Shown here: piece after piece, positions 29,637 through 36,549 of the stretch | How positions within the stretch are numbered: the first letter of the stretch is position 1 | Layout of the letters: the number at the start of each line of letters is the position of its first letter | IMG/VR virus record: IMGVR_UViG_3300033155_001544 | Coordinates: 1 to 36,549 of that record | Length of the DNA stretch: 36,549 nucleotides | Reading direction: 5' to 3' (one strand) | Source: a virus | Program-made: the position numbers and the translations under genes | Notes under the pieces: model-generated | The model's database searches: none | What the model was told of the DNA's origin: nothing | What the model saw: the letters and a program-made list of their open reading frames with translations, nothing else

Positions 29637-31997
29637 TCAAGTCCCATCGATGTAGTCCTCCTTCGGCCTCGCGAGGAACAGTGCGCTCCCTACCAGATTC
29701 TTCGCCGTACCGTCGCGGTACGCCGCGCCCGCGTCCTCAGCAGGCCATAGAACGTACACCGTGCTGTCGATCGTGAACGTCGCCCAGTCGTAATAGCCGT
29801 CGAGCAACCGGTTTATCTTCGTGATATCGGTGGTGTCGTTCGCGTCGAACGTCAGCTCGAGGAGCGTTAGCCCGTAATGACGATAGTAGGGTTCTTCGAG
29901 CGCTTCCTTCTCGCCAGCGACCGGGCCGTATGACGCGTCAGGGCCCATGTTCGGCAGCTCGCGGCCGCCGACGGTGGTGTTCGTGAGATCCCCCCCGACG
30001 TTCAGGTCGAGCACCGTCGCCGCTACCACGTCAACGCCGACCGTCCCCTCGACGGTCGCTGCGTCGCTGTCCTCGAGCTGCGTGTAGACCGTAGCCGCAA
30101 GGGCATCGTTCGCGAACATCACATAGTGCAGGAGATCCAGCTGGATATAAGTGCCCGTCCTGCTGAAGAACGTCCCGATGGTGCCGCTACCGGGGCTGTC
30201 GTGGATGACCTCGAAATCCTGGACGTCGTGGTCCGCGATGATCGCCAGGACGTGTCTGTAAGTGTTCGTTGAGGTCACGTATGTCGTCGGGTCAGTATAA
30301 TCCGGGATGTTCACCTGCTCCTCCTGGATGTTTCCCTCAGTGTCGAGCCCGATGATACGGCATGTTCTCCCGGATGTGTAGCTGGAGAGCACCCCCACCT
30401 TCACCTTGTTCCCGACGTTCGCGAACCCGCTCTGGTCGATGGAGCCGATGGTCAGATATCCGCTACCGGTATCCTGGGTGTACTTCACCTTCACCTTCGA
30501 GATCGTGAGCCCGGCGCGTCCGAGTACCATGTCCTCGATGTACAGGCGCATCCGGCGCCGTCTCGGGACGTACGCCGTGTCGACCCCGGGGCTCACGCTG
30601 TCGGCCTGAAGCCCGACGTGCCCCTCGTCGCCCGCGTCGATCGTCGTGCTGGTGGCGTCGCTGCTGAAGCCGTGGTGGTTCAGCGCGTAGACCTTGACCG
30701 TCGTTATCTCGGTGCCCGCCGGATACTCGGTGTCCTCGTATGTGTGCTGACGATACTGGTATGTGCCGATGTCCTCGGCGGCATCATCTAACCAGTCCGA
30801 CTTCTCACCATCACCCCATGCGTACAAGAACGCCACGTCATCAGCGGTGGCCGTCGTTCTTATCCGGACGCGGTCGAACACGACCCAGTCGTCGTCTGCG
30901 CCCCACGCACCACTCGCGTACTTCTGGAGTTGCACCACAGGCTTCACCGGGCGGTCAACCATGATCGCGTTCGACATGATCGCGTCGGCGCCGGTGTGGT
31001 TCTCGTCCTCGATGCACAGCGCATAGTACGTGTCCGTGCCCTCGGTTGGCGCGATCGGTACGCCGGAGGAGTTGACCAGGTGACAGTTGGTGATCCCGAA
31101 GTCGGTGATGTCCTGGGTGTATGCGACAGACCCGAACGAGACGTACGCCTTCGTCCCGTCGCTCGGGTCGCTCGGCGCGCTGCTCTCCTTGTAGATAATA
31201 TAGAACTTCGTGACGTCGACCTCGAACGCGTGCTGATCCCAGGAGAACTCCGGGACCGTCTTGTAGGCATCGTTCGCGTCCATGAAGTCGTCGGACCCGA
31301 TAGTCGCGAGAGTCGTTAGCTTCGCAGGGGGCGTGTCGACGTGCTTCACGGTCACGTACGGTCGTGTGCCAGAGCTCTGTTCCTTTGAGAAGAACCTACA
31401 GGACGCGTCTCCCGGGTCATACGCGACCAGGAGGAGATAGATGCTGTCTCCCCATTCAGGGCTGTGTTTCTTCACGTACTCCTTAAGATTTATCGTTACA
31501 TCCCCGGCACTACCGATCTGAGCGTCGATAATTCCGGTCCCATATTTGTATGCCTCAGACGTTTCATAATCTCCCCCTCCGGATGACCAGGCAATATCAA
31601 CCATAACGTCCTGTTCATCCCACGACGGTCCGCCAGGAGATCCGGTCTCGGGGGCTACGATAGTGCCGGTCAATCCGGGATATATCGGCCGACTCAACAC
31701 GTACACGTAGAACTTCGGGTTGTTGGCGTGTTCATCACCATCAAGTGTGAGGCGAATATCGAGAATGTCCGGGGTGGTGCCGTCTGCAATACCATCGTCC
31801 AGGGTTATGACGATCCACGGCCGGCATTCATTGAGTTCATATGCGGTGTCTCCCGGTCTACAGAGGTAGAGGTATTCGTCCCCGCCATAACAATTCCCAG
31901 TTAAATCAGTAGGTGCCGTGTCAGCGCACAAGAACCCGTCCGCTTCGACCATCCCCTGCCCCGTGGCGTTATTGCCGCCGTACGTTCCCTGCTTCAC
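29637..31997 (-). CDS. Large tail protein with DNRLRE-like and fibronectin-like segments
   Basis: 786 residues from GTG 31997, overlapping the tape-measure stop (GTGA). Residues ~1-230 form a DNRLRE-like beta-sandwich ending in CRFFSKEQSSGTRPYVTVKH; residues ~240-430 contain PKD/Ig-like strands (YALCIEDENHTGADAIMSNA; FLYAWGDGEKSDWLDD, a PKD-style WGDG); the C-terminal third (residues ~480-786) has segments like phage distal tail proteins (LTISKVKVKYTQDTGSGYLTIG). Likely the distal tail protein or straight fibre working with the downstream 1081-residue protein. Confidence 0.7.
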   Translation of the reverse strand: MKQGTYGGNNATGQGMVEADGFLCADTAPTDLTGNCYGGDEYLYLCRPGDTAYELNECRPWIVITLDDGIADGTTPDILDIRLTLDGDEHANNPKFYVYVLSRPIYPGLTGTIVAPETGSPGGPSWDEQDVMVDIAWSSGGGDYETSEAYKYGTGIIDAQIGSAGDVTINLKEYVKKHSPEWGDSIYLLLVAYDPGDASCRFFSKEQSSGTRPYVTVKHVDTPPAKLTTLATIGSDDFMDANDAYKTVPEFSWDQHAFEVDVTKFYIIYKESSAPSDPSDGTKAYVSFGSVAYTQDITDFGITNCHLVNSSGVPIAPTEGTDTYYALCIEDENHTGADAIMSNAIMVDRPVKPVVQLQKYASGAWGADDDWVVFDRVRIRTTATADDVAFLYAWGDGEKSDWLDDAAEDIGTYQYRQHTYEDTEYPAGTEITTVKVYALNHHGFSSDATSTTIDAGDEGHVGLQADSVSPGVDTAYVPRRRRMRLYIEDMVLGRAGLTISKVKVKYTQDTGSGYLTIGSIDQSGFANVGNKVKVGVLSSYTSGRTCRIIGLDTEGNIQEEQVNIPDYTDPTTYVTSTNTYRHVLAIIADHDVQDFEVIHDSPGSGTIGTFFSRTGTYIQLDLLHYVMFANDALAATVYTQLEDSDAATVEGTVGVDVVAATVLDLNVGGDLTNTTVGGRELPNMGPDASYGPVAGEKEALEEPYYRHYGLTLLELTFDANDTTDITKINRLLDGYYDWATFTIDSTVYVLWPAEDAGAAYRDGTAKNLVGSALFLARPKEDYIDGT

Positions 31998-33826
31998 GAT
32001 GTCGCCCACCTCCCTCTGCGATGATGGGTTTTCTGGATCACACGGCGCACTCCTTCCGCGTCGTGCACGTTCGGGAAATTGTAATAGTGATTGTGGACCC
32101 CGCCCCCGCCACCACCGCCGCCGGCCGGGATCGCGTGCGCCGGCGTCACCTGCACTCTTTCGCCGGGCGACACCTTCGCCATCAGGAGTTGGCTGTCGGG
32201 GCCTCCGGCGCCGCCGACGATGAAGTCCGTGCCCTCCTTGAAGCCGAACATACCACCGACCGCGTCAGCAGCGCCACCCATCCATTCACCGGCCTGCTTC
32301 AGGCCGTCGATGATCTTCTCGATGATCTCCCACCATGGCTTCAGGATGTTATCGTAACCCCACTCGAGCCCGTTAAGAAGCACTTTGAAACTGTTCTCCC
32401 AGAGCCACATTACGGCTTTCCCAAGCCCTTTGAACCCTTCCCACAGCATCTCGACAATCCACGTCAGCGTGCCGAACCGTTCCTCGAGCTGCCACAGCAC
32501 GAGCACGAGCCCGACGATGAGCAGCACGATCCACGTTATCGGGTTCGCGAGCAGCGCGGCGGTGCTCGCCCATATCGCACCCGTCAGTGACCAGGTCGCG
32601 ACGGTGGACGCCCCCGTGATGGCAGTGTGCGCGGCGACGGCTGCGGTGTGCCCCCACTCCACTGCCGTGACGGCGAGCTTCGCGATCTTGTACAATACCC
32701 ATGCGCCGATCAATCCGTAGATTATTCCCGGATACTGCGTGAGTACCAGGAGCAGCGGGCGGATGACCTCCATGATGGACATCAGCGCCGGGAGCAGTCC
32801 CTCGGATAACTCCAATTGGAGATCCTCCCACGCCGAGGTCATCTTGTCGGCTTCGCCGCCGACGCTGTCCGCATAGCTCTCGCCGGCTTCCGCCGCGAGC
32901 CCGTATGCTTCGGAGTTCGATCCCGCGAGGTCGTTCACCTTGTCGAGGTTCTCGAGGAGCGCTATCAGTGCAGACTGCGATCTCACGCCGAACGCCTCGA
33001 AGACGTCCGCGTCCTCGGCGCCGCGTTCCTTCAGCTCGGTCAGCACGACCGTCATCGAGCGCAGGTTCCCATTGTTGTCCTTGATCGCGACGTCGAACTT
33101 CTCGAGCAGCTCTTTCGCGTACGTCGACCCTGCGGCCATCTGCTGGTATGCTGTGAGCAGCCCGCGCGCGCTATCGACGCTCTCGTTCTTCAGGTACCCC
33201 ATGATAGAAGCGAGCTGGTCGAAATCGCTGCCGATGGCGCCGCTCACCTGGCCGGCGGCGCGCAGCTGTGCCACGAGTTCCTCGACGGGCGCGCCGGTGC
33301 TCTGCCAGGTATTCACGAGCACCGATGTGATGTGATCCGCGTCCTCGACCTTCATGTTGTACACGTCGAGGGTTGCCTCGATCGACTCCACCGCGGTAAC
33401 GAGGTCCACGCCGGTCGCGGCAGCGAGGTTCATGCCCTCGCGGACCAGTGAGAGTGTGCCCTCGAGACCGCGACCCTCCGCTGATATCCCGGCGTACGCC
33501 TCGGCGACCTGGTTCGCGGAGAACACGCCGTCGAGGTGATCTGCGGCGGTGCTCTTGATGGCGGCGCCGAGCTTCTGGGTCGTCATGTCCGCGTCGTTCA
33601 TCGCGATCACGGAGCGAGAAAGAGTACGGTTCATGTCGAGGCCTTTGTTCAGAAATTCCATCGCAGCGCCGCCGAGGCGCTGTATCGCTTCCGTGATGAA
33701 CGTGACGCCGACCGCGCCCTCGACGGCCTTGTCTCCGATACCCTTGACGTCGTCGCCGACCTCTTTGGCGACCGCGGACGCCTCGTTGCGGGCGCCGATG
33801 ATTATTTCCGCCTTGGGCTTTGCCAT
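31994..33826 (-). CDS. Tail tape measure protein
   Basis: 610 residues from ATG 33826 with AAGGAG upstream. Typical layout: N-terminal helical region (EIIIGARNEASAVAKEVGDD), a TMP core with ISAEGRGLEGTLSLVREGMN and VNTWQSTGAPVEELVAQLRA (the PhageMin_Tail style), hydrophobic segments at ~349-395 and ~425-446 (ANPITWIVLLIVGLVLVLWQ), and a Gly-rich C-terminus (PAGGGGGGGGGVHNHYYNF). Length sets tail length; 610 residues predicts a rather short tail of roughly 90 nm if the usual ~1.5 A per residue holds. Confidence 0.9.
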   Translation of the reverse strand: MAKPKAEIIIGARNEASAVAKEVGDDVKGIGDKAVEGAVGVTFITEAIQRLGGAAMEFLNKGLDMNRTLSRSVIAMNDADMTTQKLGAAIKSTAADHLDGVFSANQVAEAYAGISAEGRGLEGTLSLVREGMNLAAATGVDLVTAVESIEATLDVYNMKVEDADHITSVLVNTWQSTGAPVEELVAQLRAAGQVSGAIGSDFDQLASIMGYLKNESVDSARGLLTAYQQMAAGSTYAKELLEKFDVAIKDNNGNLRSMTVVLTELKERGAEDADVFEAFGVRSQSALIALLENLDKVNDLAGSNSEAYGLAAEAGESYADSVGGEADKMTSAWEDLQLELSEGLLPALMSIMEVIRPLLLVLTQYPGIIYGLIGAWVLYKIAKLAVTAVEWGHTAAVAAHTAITGASTVATWSLTGAIWASTAALLANPITWIVLLIVGLVLVLWQLEERFGTLTWIVEMLWEGFKGLGKAVMWLWENSFKVLLNGLEWGYDNILKPWWEIIEKIIDGLKQAGEWMGGAADAVGGMFGFKEGTDFIVGGAGGPDSQLLMAKVSPGERVQVTPAHAIPAGGGGGGGGVHNHYYNFPNVHDAEGVRRVIQKTHHRRGRWATS

Positions 33827-33839
33827 CTTGCACGTCTCC

Positions 33840-34121
33840 TTATTCGACCAGGGATTCCCGGAAAGCCTGGTCCTTCTTCATCATGTACTGCTGCGGTGAC
33901 ATCGCGGCGACCTGGCGCGCCTCGGTCGACGGGCCGTTGCCGTCCCGGTTGCGCTCCATGATGATCCGCTCCGCCTCGTGCATCAGCCGGTTCAGCTGCC
34001 CGACGGCGCTGAAGCACCGGATGTCGAACATGAACCGCCCGGCCTCGGAGAGCTCGTGCCGGGGGTCGTAGATGTCCGCTGGGCGGCAGCTCCCGTCGAT
34101 GGCGGTCTGGCCGAACGTCAC
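33840..34121 (-). CDS. Tail assembly chaperone, frameshifted (GT-like) part
   Basis: 93 residues if it starts at GTG 34121, which has no ribosome site. The frame is open and protein-like further upstream to 34241 (reading IKPSELVEHYDSALTRI before the GTG), where it overlaps the end of the preceding chaperone in another frame. This is the pattern of tail chaperones G/GT made by programmed frameshifting. The product (CFSAVGQLNRLMHEAERIIM, then TEARQVAAMSPQQYMMKKDQ) would extend the upstream protein by ~130 residues and bind the tape measure during tail assembly. Confidence 0.65.
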   Translation of the reverse strand: MTFGQTAIDGSCRPADIYDPRHELSEAGRFMFDIRCFSAVGQLNRLMHEAERIIMERNRDGNGPSTEARQVAAMSPQQYMMKKDQAFRESLVE

Positions 34122-34185
34122 GTCCCAGTCCGTCAGGTCGGACTCGGCGATCCGCGTCAGCGCGGAGTCGTAGTGCTCGACGAGC

Positions 34186-34779
34186 TCACTCGGCTTTATC
34201 TCCGACAGGCAACGCCGGGAGCGCGCCGAGAAAGAACGACATCACCTCGGGGTCCAGGAGCTTGGACACGTTCAGCGCCTTCACGATCAGCATCAGCATG
34301 TCCCACGGCGCGATGGCGTCGAGGGGGTACTTCCCGGGCTTCAGGTCGCCGTTGCTGTCCAGCGCGATCTTGTCGTCGAGCACGATCTGCGGGTCCTTCA
34401 CGCACCTCGGCAGGATCGCCCTCGCGAGAGGCGCGATGTGCTCCGCGACCTTCGCGATGAGCGTGATGCCCACCGTGAACATCTTCTCAGGTTCCGCCTC
34501 CGCGGGCTTGCCGGTCTTCGGGTCGATCGGCACACCGTCCTTCGTGTGCGTCCCGGCCTCGTACGCGGCCTTGAAGTCCTTCGCGGTCCAGTCCTTCATC
34601 TCGCCGAACGCGCCGATGACTTCCTTCGCGTCCGCGCCGAGCGCATCGAGCATCGGGCCGAGCACCTCGGCGCCGTACAGGATCCCGGCGTCTCTGACCA
34701 CCATCACCTCGCCTCCGAAGAGTTCGACCTCTTCGTGGCGGGCCTGGTAGTATGCGTTCCAGTCTTGCGTTGCAGGCAT
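34186..34779 (-). CDS. Tail assembly chaperone (G-like)
   Basis: 197 residues from ATG 34779 with GGAGG upstream. Helical protein (EVMVVRDAGILYGAEVLGPM, then VKALNVSKLLDPEVMSFFLG) placed between the tail tube and tape measure genes, as gpG is in lambda-like phages. It should keep the tape measure soluble during tail assembly. Its 3' end carries a candidate frameshift site (34228-34236) leading into the next frame. Confidence 0.65.
   Translation of the reverse strand: MPATQDWNAYYQARHEEVELFGGEVMVVRDAGILYGAEVLGPMLDALGADAKEVIGAFGEMKDWTAKDFKAAYEAGTHTKDGVPIDPKTGKPAEAEPEKMFTVGITLIAKVAEHIAPLARAILPRCVKDPQIVLDDKIALDSNGDLKPGKYPLDAIAPWDMLMLIVKALNVSKLLDPEVMSFFLGALPALPVGDKAE
34188..34241 (-). promoter_or_regulatory. 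Candidate programmed frameshift window in the tail chaperone gene
   Basis: Between 34241 (after a TGA in the +1 frame) and 34188 (zero-frame stop) both frames are open. Zero-frame codons include TTC TTT CTC at 34236-34228, where slippage by +1 (equivalently -2) keeps good pairing. The fused product would join residues ~180 of the G-like protein to the downstream frame. Confidence 0.5.
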
Positions 34780-34820
34780 GGGGGTATTCCTCCGTTATCT
34801 CGTGGGAGCGTCAGTCATTC

Positions 34821-35840
34821 TCAGGCGGGTATCTGCGGCCACGTCCCGACGTCGTCCGTCCAGGTGTTGAGGAGCCCGATCTCGAACGTCAGCGAGTCGC
34901 CGTCCGAGAACTCGCTGATGAACGGTGTGACGAAGGTGACGTCGTCGAGCTGGACGACGTTCCAGTCCGACTCGGGCCACTTCGCGGCGAACAGCCGGGC
35001 GTAGAATTCGTAGTAGTGCGGGTCCGCTGCGAAGACCCCCTGCTGAACCTTTAGCCGGAGGTCGAACGGTGTGATGCCACCGGCCTGGGCTTGACTGTTC
35101 CCGGTCGTGCCGTCGAAGAACCGCTTCGCGATGTCCGTGCTCGCGAACCGCTGCGTGATGGATCCACCGACGCGGACGTGCCCCGGCCTTCCCGCGGTGG
35201 CGAACCGGCCCTCCTGGGCCCGTGACCAGTGAGCGTTGTTCGTTATCTCCAGGGTCGCCGTGATGATGTCGGTCCAGTCTCCGCTCTCGGCCAGCTGGTG
35301 CCCGTTCGTCGTTACCTGGTCGAGGGACGAGAATGGTGCCAGGGGCGAGAGAGAGTACGAGCCGTCGAGCGCGGCGAGGCTGTCGATGGAGCCCTCGAAC
35401 TCCGCCCTGTACGTCATCAGCGGCGCGTTCGGGGCCGGGAAGTTGACAGTCAGCTTCTTGATGAACCCCGCGTCTATCTTCCGGGCGGTCAGGTCCTCCT
35501 CACGGAACAGCGTCAGGAAGTCGAGGGTACTGCCAACGTCGTCATCATCCCACGTGTGCAGCCATGCCGCCGTCTCGCCCTGCTGTGCATGCGTCGGGAC
35601 GCCCATGAAGACGTTGTCGAGCAGTATCGGGAAGATGCCCTCCGGCTCGATCGTGCCCTCAAGGGTGCCCATGACCTCGTACGCGCCCTCCCTGGTCTTC
35701 ACCAGTGTCGAGTGCGACGTCGGGGCGATCTGCGTGCCGTGCTTCGCCTTGATCGGGAACGAGATGAAGGTGTCGTCCTTCTGCGAGGGGTCCATCGTCC
35801 CGACCTCGGTCTGCTTCCCTACCAGTACGTACCTGCTCAT
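34821..35840 (-). CDS. Major tail tube protein
   Basis: 339 residues from ATG 35840 (ATGA overlap). Typical tail-tube features: an early beta region (YVLVGKQTEVGTMDPSQKDD), EVMGTLEGTIEPEGIFPILLDNVF, a core with TLDFLTLFREEDLTARKIDAGFIKKLTVNFPAP, and a C-terminal half with Ig-like strands (RLKVQQGVFAADPHYYEFYA). It polymerises around the tape measure. Order tube-chaperone-tape measure is standard. Confidence 0.8.
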   Translation of the reverse strand: MSRYVLVGKQTEVGTMDPSQKDDTFISFPIKAKHGTQIAPTSHSTLVKTREGAYEVMGTLEGTIEPEGIFPILLDNVFMGVPTHAQQGETAAWLHTWDDDDVGSTLDFLTLFREEDLTARKIDAGFIKKLTVNFPAPNAPLMTYRAEFEGSIDSLAALDGSYSLSPLAPFSSLDQVTTNGHQLAESGDWTDIITATLEITNNAHWSRAQEGRFATAGRPGHVRVGGSITQRFASTDIAKRFFDGTTGNSQAQAGGITPFDLRLKVQQGVFAADPHYYEFYARLFAAKWPESDWNVVQLDDVTFVTPFISEFSDGDSLTFEIGLLNTWTDDVGTWPQIPA

Positions 35841-36334
35841 TTGCTCACCTTCTCAGTCGTCTTCGGGACAGACTCCGGGGGCGCGCCCTTCATCGGCGCC
35901 GGGACGGCCGTGGCCTCCCACGCCTTCTTCAGGATCTCGACCTGCTCGGGTTTCACCTTGCGGTCGTTCAAGGCCTTCTCGTACGCGCCCTTCGCGTCGA
36001 GACGGTCCTTCATCGACTCTGCCGTGGCTTTCATCGTGTGCTTCGCCTTCCCGGCGAACTTGCGCCCGTCGGGCTTCGCCTTGAATGTCCACTTGCCGCG
36101 GATGAGTCCGACCTTCACCAGGTGCATCATCTTCCAGGCTTTCTTCTCGGACATCTCGACGGTCTTCGCGGGCATCGACTTGGGGCCGGTCGTCTTCTGC
36201 CAGAATTCGCCGAAGCTCATGATGCAGTTCCGTATTCCCGTTGCCACGGCCTCGCCGTGGAACTCCACTTCGACGGTCGTCGGCACTTCCACCTTCTCTT
36301 CTCCGGTCATGATCATTACCTCCAGTTTCGTCAT
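35837..36334 (-). CDS. Putative tail terminator/accessory protein
   Basis: 165 residues from ATG 36334, overlapping the upstream stop (ATGA). N-terminal beta region (LEVMIMTGEEKVEVPTTVEV), a helical basic centre (AKPDGRKFAGKAKHTMKATA; KDRLDAKGAYEKALNDRKVK) and a Pro/Lys-rich end (VPAPMKGAPPESVPKTTEK). Position between the completion gene and the tail tube suggests a tail terminator or sheath-less neck protein; the family is not recognised. Confidence 0.6.
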   Translation of the reverse strand: MTKLEVMIMTGEEKVEVPTTVEVEFHGEAVATGIRNCIMSFGEFWQKTTGPKSMPAKTVEMSEKKAWKMMHLVKVGLIRGKWTFKAKPDGRKFAGKAKHTMKATAESMKDRLDAKGAYEKALNDRKVKPEQVEILKKAWEATAVPAPMKGAPPESVPKTTEKVSK

Positions 36335-36549
36335 TTCACCGCAATTCTCGCCACGCACCAGATGATGAACGCCGAGATCACGTTCACGCGACTCTTGTTT
36401 TCCCAGGCGTACCCGGGCTGGTAGAAGGTCGGCGTAAACGCCGACCAGTTATCGGTGTTCCCGGTGTGCTGCTCCATCCATTCCCAGACGTCGTCCGCGA
36501 TGTTCCGGACAGAGTCCAGGCGGTCCGCGAATTCAGGGCCCCTGTCGAG
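36331..36549 (-). CDS. Putative tail completion or neck protein, 3' part (same gene as at 1-399)
   Basis: The C-terminal end of the 167-residue gene split by the window edge; stop TGA at 36331-36333, ending in ISAFIIWCVARIAVK, a hydrophobic/basic tail. Bases 36436-36549 duplicate 1-114 because of the overlap. See the entry at 1-399 for the whole gene. Confidence 0.75.
   Translation of the reverse strand, partial: LDRGPEFADRLDSVRNIADDVWEWMEQHTGNTDNWSAFTPTFYQPGYAWENKSRVNVISAFIIWCVARIAVK
36436..36549. repeat. Terminal overlap of a circular genome, right copy
   Basis: Exact duplicate of bases 1-114; shows that the genome is circular or circularly permuted, with a unit of 36,435 bp. Confidence 0.95.

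Noticed and set aside
1-36549. CRISPR array or insertion sequence
   Set aside because: No regularly spaced direct repeats of CRISPR length and no transposase were seen on either strand.

Overview
The window is one complete circular genome of a temperate tailed virus (Caudoviricetes type), most likely infecting an archaeon. Bases 1-114 are repeated exactly at 36436-36549, so the unit is a circle of 36,435 bp and the window edge cuts one gene. The archaeal assignment rests on TATA boxes (TTTATATC-type) placed about 25 bases before start codons, some giving nearly leaderless messages; on many tiny zinc-ribbon proteins; on ribbon-helix-helix regulators instead of cI/Cro types; and on a secreted NosD-like beta-helix protein with a C-terminal membrane anchor like those of methanogens and Thermoplasmatota. 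The exact host cannot be read from the sequence.

Almost everything is on the minus strand and is transcribed from high to low coordinates, through the circle junction. (1) Switch region, 22.5-23.6 kb: two divergent ribbon-helix-helix genes around a repeat-rich intergenic region. (2) Early/accessory region, 22.7 down to 9.3 kb: about forty small, tightly overlapping genes (ATGA, GTGA, TGATG junctions), many with zinc ribbons, plus a tyrosine integrase with an adjacent candidate attP resembling a tRNA 3' end, an ASCH protein, a winged-helix protein beside an array of GTTACA repeats (candidate replication or operator site), a double-SWIM zinc-finger protein, a MazG-like NTP pyrophosphatase and a probable small terminase. 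(3) Packaging and head, 9.3 down to 0.4 kb: large terminase, portal, Mu gpF-like protein, maturation protease/scaffold with a probable nested scaffold, decoration protein, Mu gpT-like capsid protein, connectors and tail completion. (4) Tail, 36.4 down to 26 kb: tail tube, tail-assembly chaperones with a likely programmed frameshift, a short tape measure, and two very large distal tail proteins with carbohydrate-binding/Ig-like modules. (5) Cargo, 25.9 down to 23.7 kb: the NosD-like surface protein with its own promoter and an AT-rich two-gene unit of unknown function.

The head genes resemble the Mu-like head module, but there is no transposase: the virus integrates with a tyrosine recombinase. 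No DNA polymerase, helicase, primase or endolysin was recognised, so replication probably relies on the host plus the winged-helix protein and repeat array, and lysis is unexplained except for a small coiled-coil/membrane protein. A near-identical promoter-to-start element precedes both the portal and the protease/scaffold genes and looks like the late promoter.
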